Below are positions 56,461-64,000 of a stretch of 64,000 nt of DNA, in pieces. The notes under the pieces are model-generated. The model had not been told where the DNA came from and did not search any database. It saw nothing but the letters and a program-made list of their open reading frames with translations. The translations under genes and the position numbers were made by a program. Every line of letters begins with the position of its first letter. Position 1 is the stretch's first letter. The stretch comes from Epiperipatus broadwayi (taxonomy: Eukaryota > Onychophora > Udeonychophora > Euonychophora > Peripatidae): NCBI GenBank assembly GCA_028023455.1, contig JAQFVV010012405.1:12612031-12676030 (forward strand), in the 5' to 3' direction.

Positions 56461-56660
56461 ATGATAACTCTTACACAAATCCCGCGTTATTTTATAAGAG
56501 AATTTAGGACTCCGACTGGCAGAGACTTAAGCGTCCTTCACACACTTACCTCGGCCGTCGTCAAACACTTCTTCGCCACAGAGCAACAATCTATTGGACG
56601 GTTCTCATTAGTCAATCTTTTGTCCGCGGGAAAGATTAACACATTAAAAACAAAATGATT
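56461..56660 (-). other. Locally CpG-rich segment with a strong minus-strand splice donor
   Basis: Contains CCGCG, TCGGCCGTCGTC and CCGCGGG within about 200 bp, while neighbouring kilobases have almost no CpG. On minus, 'GACGGCCGAG|GTAAGTGTG' places a textbook donor at 56550/56549, preceded by about 110 bp of balanced composition. It could be a non-coding first exon and promoter. A 65-codon open frame on plus (56461-56658) is the alternative reading; it shows no domain. Confidence 0.35.
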
Positions 56661-57440
56661 CGTAAAGATGCTTAATGTCAATAATGTTAAAGTTAACTAG
56701 TTATGGGAACGTGAATACAAATGATGAACGATGAATATATATTTAAAACAAATAAAGCTCATTTGAACTTCATGAAATCAACGATAGCAAGACAAATAAG
56801 GGCGGACAGTTTGTCCTTATGCTACTCTGAGCAAATTTAAACTAGACTGACATTATGATTAGATTTGAGAAATGGCTTTTCATATATTATTAAAATTGTC
56901 TTTTAAACTTTTGATTTTATATAGATGATTTTTATTATATGTATATAATATATACCATAAGCTTCATTTTCATAAAGTTAATGTATGTTTTTATATTTTT
57001 TTACAGACATGATTATCTTCCCGAAAGAACAAATTCAAACAATTTCACTAAAAGGAAATTGAAGTGAAGAAAAATCTCTGACAAACTTAATAGATTGTAT
57101 CTAGACCTAAGTCAATAACATGCCAGTAATATAGAGATGTGCTAATAAACTTATTGTAAATTAAAAAACATCGTTACATTATAGATCACAACAACATATT
57201 ACAGACTGGAAAACGATTACTGTCTGGCTTAAAACTGAGCTTATAAAATATAGAGAAATTGATGTGGTATCATATCTATAAAACAATGAAAGCAGTTAAC
57301 TTGGATTCAACACCTTATGGATTTTTTTCAGACCAAGCTTGATAGTGTAGAGGAATAAAAGATGACTGTCAATTGCATAATTGTCATAATTATAAGTTTG
57401 AATCTTGATGAAAGTAATACGTAGATTGAGATATTATAAC
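56661..57440. other. Unassigned DNA
   Basis: A pyrimidine tract plus 'ttttttacag' near 57006 could be a plus-strand splice acceptor, but the following frame closes after a few codons. 57340-57420 carries weak tRNA-like box words. Confidence 0.35.
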
Positions 57441-57444
57441 ACTA

Positions 57445-59480
57445 CTTTAGTCATTTAGTACATAACTTTACCAACAATTTTTCTATTGCTTTACCTGATT
57501 CTTTTAATATATATTCATTTCAATTCACCAATTTGTTGCAGTTTTTCCCTTCTTTATAGATTTAATTGCATATTACACATCTTCAGTTATTGTAGAAAAT
57601 ACTTTGTTTGGTTTATTCCTATATAGTTCTTTATTTCGCGATGTCATTCTTTTATTAGTAATAGTTCTGTTTTTTCTTCTTATTCCAGAAATATTTCCTG
57701 CCAATACCAAAATATAATTTATACTTTTGATACTTTTATTCACATCTGTAGCATTCCTACCATTTGGTAAAATTCTGGATATTCATTTTAATGGATCATA
57801 TATATATATTCCTTCTTTTCTTCACATCTTATCTTGACTCTGTAAACAATTTAATGGTTAATTGCTGCTTTTGAACCGCTAGTTTTGTAGTAGTTTCTAA
57901 TAATGTAACAGTCCTCTTCTTAATGACTTCATTCAAATAGGAAACATTTCAAAATCTATTAATATTTTAAAAGGATTTGCAAGATCTAATTTAAATTCTC
58001 TGAAAATTAAGAATATAAATTGTGAATAGTATTTATTTTAATAATTTTTGTTTCTTTAATTTTGCACTAACACATTTTATATCTCAACAATTGGTATCAC
58101 TTTCTGTGATCAATCTATTAGAAACATTACAATCTTGAAATATATATTTTTTGTTAATCAAAATACAATCTAATTCTACTTTATCTTTATTTGGACACTT
58201 CCTGTCCATTTTCCTTTAGCATTTTTCTGAAGAAAGAATTCATAATATATAATTTTCTAAGAAATCTAGAGGATTGTATCATTCTTCATCTCTAGTACCA
58301 TAACCAAATTTATCCATAGCAGCTTCAAATTTTCTTTCTCAATTTTATCAGTAAAGTTTCCATGTAATTTTAAAATGTTTCAACTGATCAAAAGTATTTC
58401 CTACATCCATATAAAAATCATTCATTATATAATGAGAACTTACTGAATCATAAAACTGAATTATCTGCATTTGGTATCTTTCATTCAGTTAAATAACTAA
58501 TCTTATTACTCGGTCTGATATATATCAGTCTACCCAATGTTGTTATCCCATTTTTTTTATATTGAATCTCACTTCATTTGGCTTCCAATCTTTGTGCTTT
58601 GTAGTATATTACAGGTCCATTTCTTAAATCAATTGTCTCTTCATCTTTTCTTCTAATTTCATCAAATTTAACAATGTTCATTTAATATTAAACAATTCTC
58701 CTTCAGTTCATGCAGTCTTTCCTTCAGTAGAAAGTCTCCGGAGTTAAATAGCTAAATAAACTATTATCATCAAATGGCAGTCTTGTTCCACAATCAGGGT
58801 TTTTTAACACCCTCAATCTTCAGTCACTAATCACTGCTACAGCCAGTGACTTCACAGTCTTTTGGAAATAAGGTCATAATTTAGTTTTATCTGTCACGAT
58901 TGTAAATATCTAATATATATATATATATATATATAACCAAAGGAAATACATATAAAAACAAAAAAAGACATAAATCCAATAAATAATATTATATTTCAAC
59001 CAGAGGACTGGTTTTGGTTGAAATATAATATTATTTATTGGATTTATACGTCTTTTTTGTTTATATATATATAGTAAAAAATTCATTGTGCCTTCGAAAA
59101 CTTAATTGATATTTTAGTTAAGAACTAACAAGCAACTGAAAAAAATATTAGGCTTCTTGATCTAAAACTTAGAGGCAAAGAGTTAATAAACTCACTTTGC
59201 TGCTTTATACATGTTGATGAGTAGATCAACCATGTTCATACATTATATGAATAATGATATAATATTAATAACTGCAATAGACAAAAGTGCACGGATTGCA
59301 TATTAGAAAATTTGTCCTGTTCCGTTTTTTTTTTAAGACCTCAAAGAAGAAATAAATATTTTCTCTCATGCAACAGCAAATTCCTTTCTGCATTTACTAC
59401 AATTGTGCCAGATTTCAATTCTTTGTTAAAAATAAACAACCGCATATACCTCATTAATTTTGGATTAAATTTTTGCATTA
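57445..59480 (-). mobile_element. Second RTE-clade LINE copy, lacking RT and 3' end
   Basis: 57445-58910 aligns by words with 53290-54830 of the other RTE (for example 'aaatcaattgtctcttca' at 58625 and 54582, 'tagatttaattgcatat' at 57557). 58890-59480 aligns with the 5' UTR 54830-55170 ('gtcctgttcc' against 'gtcctgctcag'). So it has 5' UTR, endonuclease and linker, but stops before the RT. A small foldback sits in its 5' UTR. Loss of the 3' part is unusual for a LINE. Confidence 0.75.
58914..59080. repeat. Small foldback element in the RTE 5' UTR
   Basis: Left arm 58960-59001 ('aaaaaagacataaatccaat' through 'atatttcaacc') pairs almost perfectly with 59016-59058. The loop is about 14 bp, and (TA)n lies on both outsides (58914-58934, 59062-59073). 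It is absent from the homologous 5' UTR at 54.8 kb, so it is an insertion. Confidence 0.8.
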
Positions 59481-59732
59481 ACGTGATATTTTCTTAATTT
59501 TGTTTGCAGCCATACCGGTTATAATTAAATGTAAAAATAAATAATATAATGATAATGATAATAATTATGATGTTATTGTGATTAATAAATATTGAAATAA
59601 TAAATATCAAAATAAATAATTTGATATTTTTACAATTCGTATTTTGAATCCCTAAAATTTATGACCTTCATTCTATATCAGATAAGTTTGAATTGGTTCG
59701 CCATTTAAATAGTTTGCTAACTCCTGCTTTTC

Positions 59733-60715
59733 TGGGTTTCATTTTGTGCAGATTATTTTAATGCGATTTTGAAGTTATGCGATTCATGTTTCTTCTTAAT
59801 ATCTTTCATATTTCACTATATTTGTTAGATAACAAGAAATTTAAATTATTAATAACTTATTTTCACTTGAAATACTTTTTTTTTTAAAAAAAAATATAAC
59901 ATTATATTAGCAGCTAACGTAAATATGGCCTGAAGCTGTATTTAGAATCTTAGCTTCTATGTAAATAACCTATTTATACTAATGAGTAAATAATAATAAT
60001 AGATTTATACTTACATATAAAAATATTGCAATAAATATTCAAAAAATTTAAACTTTTAAAACGTATTTTGTTATATATAACAGAAATAAATAATCTTTTA
60101 GATTTTTAAAATAAAAAAAACAAGATTTTATAAACTGAAAATAATCTTTCTAATGATAATGTATAATCTTTTTGTTTTGATTGCCATCTCATTTTTTAAT
60201 GTAGAAACAGAAAACTATTAACACAGCACAAGACTGAAAGTGGCATTAATTGTACATCACACCACGAATAAAAATAAAGTGGCTAACAGGTTTCTCTGGG
60301 CATAATTGCTGAAAGATTCTTGACTTTATTTAAGGAGAAGCCATAATACATTGCATCACATCGAGTCTGATTTCTTGCCAGTTTACCAACGAACGCTGGC
60401 ATTAATGATTAAAATATGTATGAAAATGTAAAATTAAGTACTGTAGTTAATAAAAAATGTAAAAAATATTTGTCTTGTATTAATTTTTTTCAAATATTTG
60501 AAATTTTTTATTAGTCGTACTTTATTTGCTTATTTTTTTAATGCAAATTTCAAAGTAATTTTTCCTTGTTGCTTTGCTTTTATGCTAATTCTGAAAATTA
60601 CAGCACCTATCTCCCATTTTTCAAGGTAAGTTAAGTCTATTTTTGTGCAATTTTTTTAATGCGTTTTTTTGTGGAACCTATCTACCGCATAAAATGAGAT
60701 CCAGGTGTATAAATA
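59733..60715 (+). repeat. ~980-bp direct repeat, left copy
   Basis: 'gggtttcattttgtgcagat' to 'accgcataaaatgagatcc' recurs at 62074-63060 with perhaps one change in 15-20 bases by eye. No domain-like open frame. It contains a less AT-biased block at 60230-60400 ('aacaggtttctctgggcata', 'tcgagtctgatttcttgcc'). Confidence 0.85.
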
Positions 60716-60889
60716 TTACTCTAGATCAAATTTTTAAAAACAAAACTCTTTGATATAACTCAAGATCTTTAATACTTTATAATTTTTAAGTACAATTAAT
60801 TATAATTTTTAAAAGCTAATTTAATATATTTTTTTTTTTTGTAGAAAATGTTTGTTTGTTTTTTTTTTTAAAAAAAAATTTATTAATAA

Positions 60890-61305
60890 AGTTTACATAG
60901 TTTCATGATGCTGTTTCATACATGGTATACTGCATAGCTGATTGCAAAAGTTTATAAGATCAAACTGTATAACCATTCTGATGCGAGCAGTTAGTCCCTG
61001 GCATGTATGCTCTTGACCAGACCAATGAATGTCTCTGTGACTGAAGTGCCTGAATGACCGAAAACACATTCGCATCTGGTCAACCAGACTGTGAAGGTAA
61101 GGAAGATGGAGAATCTGATAAGAGAAAAAATCCCTGTCTTGATGGCATTCTGGATAGTTAAGGCCTCTCTGATGTCAGATGTAACTTTCTCTGTGATGAA
61201 GGTTCTGATTTGGGAAAAAACGGACAATTATAGAGTAAGTGCTGGATGGTTTCATCAGCAGTATTACATAGCTGGCATTGAGGATTGATTTTGATGAATC
61301 CTCTT
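60890..61305 (-). pseudogene. LINE ORF2 C-terminal fragment with zinc-binding motif
   Basis: On minus, from about 61297: 'INPQCQLCNTADETIQHLLY' then 'NCPFFPKSEPSS'. CX2C ... H ... C is the zf-RVT layout at the C-terminus of LINE ORF2. Downstream, after one stop, 'LSRMPSRQGFFLLSDSPSSL' and 'ALQSQRHSLVWSRAYMPG' may continue the tail. There is no RT next to it. Longest open frames in the region (60991-61227 minus, 61091-61288 plus) are shadows. It lies between the two ~980-bp direct repeats. Confidence 0.65.
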
Positions 61306-61389
61306 TTCATGAGTAAAATTACTAATATTGCTATATTTAAAAAGATATATAAAAAAACTTACAAAGATTAGTTGTGGAGACATAATTGG

Positions 61390-61545
61390 AATTTATTTTT
61401 ACTTGTGTGTATGTGGTTTAGTGTAATGGTAGTTTGGCAGACACAAGAGCTAAAGAAAGTCTATGAATCACTGCTTAACTCTGTAACCTACAAGTTCAAT
61501 TTTTTTATGAATTTCCGATCAATAAACTATCTAATTATTTTATCT
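61390..61545 (+). repeat. SINE-like family B, copy 5
   Basis: Has a tRNA-like A-box word 'tagtgtaatggtagtttggc' at 61420 and later 'gaatttccgatcaataaact', in family B order. Confidence 0.5.
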
Positions 61546-62073
61546 TTAATTCAAATAAGACTTTGTACTTGAAGAACTATTAAAAATAACAAAAGAGAGA
61601 AACTAAAATCTGTTGAGAAAAATATGCATGTCTTTTTAGCACTTTATCTAAAATCTGCAGTCGCATCTGGGTTCAAATAAGCATTAAATATATTATTTAT
61701 ATATAATTTAAATATAATAATTATTCATCAACTTTTATTATCTAAATATGTGATTACAATTATAAATTAATTAACACCTATGGAATCGTTTTATTGGAAA
61801 AGCTGCATACAATTTAAAATAATCAATTCATATTAGAAATTATTTATAATTATATAAAATAATGAATTGACAAAATATATAAAGAAATAGTGGTGTCACA
61901 AGAACTAAATACTATATTTGAAATGTCATTATTAGAAAAGTTTAGAAGCACTTATTTAATAAAACTGTGTCCTGCGCGTTTAGTACAATCTTGTTTTGAC
62001 CAATCCGGCTTGAATTTCTTTTAAATTCCAGAGCAATAAAGCAATGCTATTACTTTTTATTTTTATATACACA
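61546..62073. other. Unassigned AT-rich DNA
   Basis: Nothing recognised between the SINE-like copy and the second direct repeat. Confidence 0.45.
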
Positions 62074-63060
62074 TGGGTTTCATTTTATGCAGAGTATTTT
62101 AATGCAATTTTGAAGTTATGCATTTCATGTTACTTCTTAATATATTTCATAATTCACTATATTTATTAGATATCAAGAAATTTAAATTATTAATAACTTA
62201 TTTTCACTTGAAATACTTTTTTTTTTTTCAAAAATATAATGTTATATTAGCAGCTAACATGAATATGGCCTGAAGCTGTATTTAGAATTTTAGCTTCTAT
62301 GTAAATAACCTATTTATAGTAATGAGTAAATAATAATAATAGATTTATACTTACATATAAAAATATCGCAATAAATATTCAAAAAAAATTAAACTTCTAA
62401 AATGTATATTTTGTTATATATAACAGAAATAAATAATCTTTTCGATTTTTAAAATAAAAAACAAAGATTTTATAAACTGAAAATAATCTTTCTAATGATA
62501 ATGTATAATCTTTTTTTTTTATTTCAATCTCATTTTTTTAATATAGAAACAGAAAACCATTAACACAGCATAGAACTGAAAGTGGCGCTAGTTGTACATC
62601 ACATCACGAATAAAAATAAAGAGGCTAACAGGTTTCTCTGAGCATAATTGCTGAGAGATTCTTGACTTCGTTTAAGGAGAAGCTACAATACATTACATCA
62701 CATCGAGTCTGATTTCTTTCCAGTTTACAAACGAACGCTAGTGGTAATGATTAAAATATGTATGAAAAATGTAAAATTAAATATTGTAGTTAATAAAAAA
62801 AGTAAAAAAAGTTTGTCTTATATTAATTTTTTTCAAATATTTGAAATTTTTTATTAGTCATACTTTATTTGCTTATTTTTTTAATACAAATTTTAAAGTA
62901 ATTTTTCTTTGTTGCTTTGCTTTTATGTGAATTCTGAAAATTACAGACCCTATCCCCCATTTTTCAAGGTAAGTTAAGTCTATTTTTGTGCAATTTTTTT
63001 TAATGCAGGTTTTCTGTGGAAACCTATCTACCACATAAAATGAGACCCAGGTGTACCTGT
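62074..63060 (+). repeat. ~980-bp direct repeat, right copy
   Basis: Second copy of 59733-60715, same orientation, about 2.34 kb downstream. Homology ends at 'gagacccaggtgta' in this copy, as at 'gagatccaggtgta' in the left one. Confidence 0.85.
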
Positions 63061-63595
63061 TTTTCAGTGGATTTTTTTTTAATATTTTGACTCAAATCAA
63101 AGAGATGGATTATATTTACCAATTAGAAGTATAACTGTGTAATTTCACCACCTGCTTATTGTATTTCCATTACCCAATAATATACCTATTGTTTTATATA
63201 AATTAGTTGTTGTCATATTCTCATTTTTGTTTTAACTTTAAATTTTCTAAAGTTCATTGATGATCTTTTTTGAGAGAAAACGAGTTAGGTTAATAAAATA
63301 TATCACTATAGAAATAGAGCTTATTTAAGTCACTAATTAATCCACTGAAAGTTAACACAGTTTCTCATTGATAAACAATATAGAAAAAGACAACCATTTT
63401 TTTCAATTCCAGAATGGTGAGAATTTAAGTGGCTTTGTATCCTTATTTTATCCTCTAGCTAAGAACTACCCATTTACTGATCAGTGTTGAATGATTTAGA
63501 AAAATTCCAAACCATTTAAAAAAAATACAAATTTAGCCATTTTAAATTTGAAGCTAGACCATAGACTTGGAAGGCAAATGCAATTACCTAATTGT
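63061..63595. other. Unassigned DNA
   Basis: Nothing recognised. Confidence 0.45.
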
Positions 63596-64000
63596 ATCAC
63601 AATAACTATTATAAATATACGGGATTTGAACTCAGACTTTCAAGCCCCTTCACTATCCATACTACCTCATACTACTGACACACATGACCATCCACATTCA
63701 GAAAAGATAAGTAATCACCAATAACCATATTTCATGCTAAACCAGCACTCATCAGTTGGTCCGGATTACCATATCCCATATATATATATAGTAAAAATCA
63801 GTCATATTTCACATGACCTATATATATATAATCAGTGCTCAGTTTATATTTCCTTACACTTTAATGGACAGGCTTCAACGTACTCCAACCTCCAACTCTT
63901 CAGCCATCCATTTCATTGAAAATCTGATGATAGAATTCCCTTATCTCATACTGATGCCAATATTGTTATCATGCCCATGTTGACCTCAAGTCACTCTGAC
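63596..64000 (+). repeat. Family H2 copy running off the window
   Basis: 'gggatttgaactcagac' (inverse of a B-box), 'cacacatgaccatccacatt', 'ttaatggacaggcttcaac', 'cattgaaaatctgatgat', 'ttgacctcaagtca' follow the 477-bp unit order. Cut at base 64000. Confidence 0.8.
63717..63760 (-). ncRNA. Hammerhead-like motif in the terminal H2 copy
   Basis: On minus: ACCAA, CTGATGA, stem II GTGCT / GGTTT / AGCAT (five pairs, G-U at the base), GAA, ATA / TGGT / TAT, T, then TGGTG. Core boxes are intact. The 3' stem I half is shifted by one base compared with the array copies. Confidence 0.6.

Noticed and set aside
57000-57065. Plus-strand exon after 'ttttttacag'
   Set aside because: Frame closes after about a dozen codons and no donor follows.
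60991-61288. Overlapping 60-78-codon frames on both strands
   Set aside because: The protein-like signal (CX2C...H...C) is in another minus-strand frame; these are shadows of the LINE fragment.

Overview
The window reads as repeat-packed intergenic or intronic DNA from an animal (invertebrate-like) nuclear genome. It is very AT-rich by eye. There is no operon-like gene packing, no complete host gene that I can recognise, many (TA)n and trinucleotide microsatellites, tRNA-derived SINEs, several clades of LINE and Penelope-like retroelements. I cannot name the species from sequence alone.

Layout. 0.4-5.6 kb: a degraded foldback element, a SINE and two 3' ends of an RTE-type LINE. 5.64-7.58 kb: a multimer of a 477-bp repeat (family H2), three direct units plus an inverted part, bounded by one 13-bp target-site duplication. 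8.3-10.5 kb: a tandem segmental duplication. 12.7-13.2 and 19.4-19.8 kb: more foldback elements (family H1). 16.7-17.8 kb: LINE ORF1 remains on the minus strand, then a possible host exon. 21.8-25.3 kb: two Penelope-like elements (PLEs) head to head. 25.6-35.9 kb: two LINEs, a Jockey/CR1-type and an I-type, each bounded by microsatellites and both broken. 40-49 kb: PLE remnants, a PLE of a second family, many H2 copies and an H1 element nested in one of them. 50.85-51.55 kb: a partial dimer of a third repeat family (H3) between 14-bp duplications. 52-55.2 and 57.5-59.5 kb: two RTE LINEs on the minus strand. 59.7-63.1 kb: a pair of ~1-kb direct repeats and a LINE C-terminal fragment. The window ends inside another H2 copy.

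Main discovery. Three repeat families with no obvious sequence relationship (H1, H2, H3) each carry a fold matching a type I hammerhead self-cleaving ribozyme: a CUGANGA-like box, a stem II hairpin, GAAA, a short stem III ending in UH, and flanking stem I halves that pair. H2 and H3 were each inserted as multimers whose sense 5' end is inverted, between 13-14-bp duplications. PLEs in the same window have a related hairpin-GAAA module at their 3' ends, with one compensatory base change. Together this suggests non-autonomous, ribozyme-processed (retrozyme-like) elements, possibly mobilised by PLE reverse transcriptase. The sequence supports the folds and the insertion structures; catalysis, circular RNA and PLE mobilisation are inference.

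Host coding content is minimal. Two short candidate exons (42640-42690 plus strand, 17971-18075 minus strand) and one locally CpG-rich segment (56461-56660) are the only places that look like parts of host genes.
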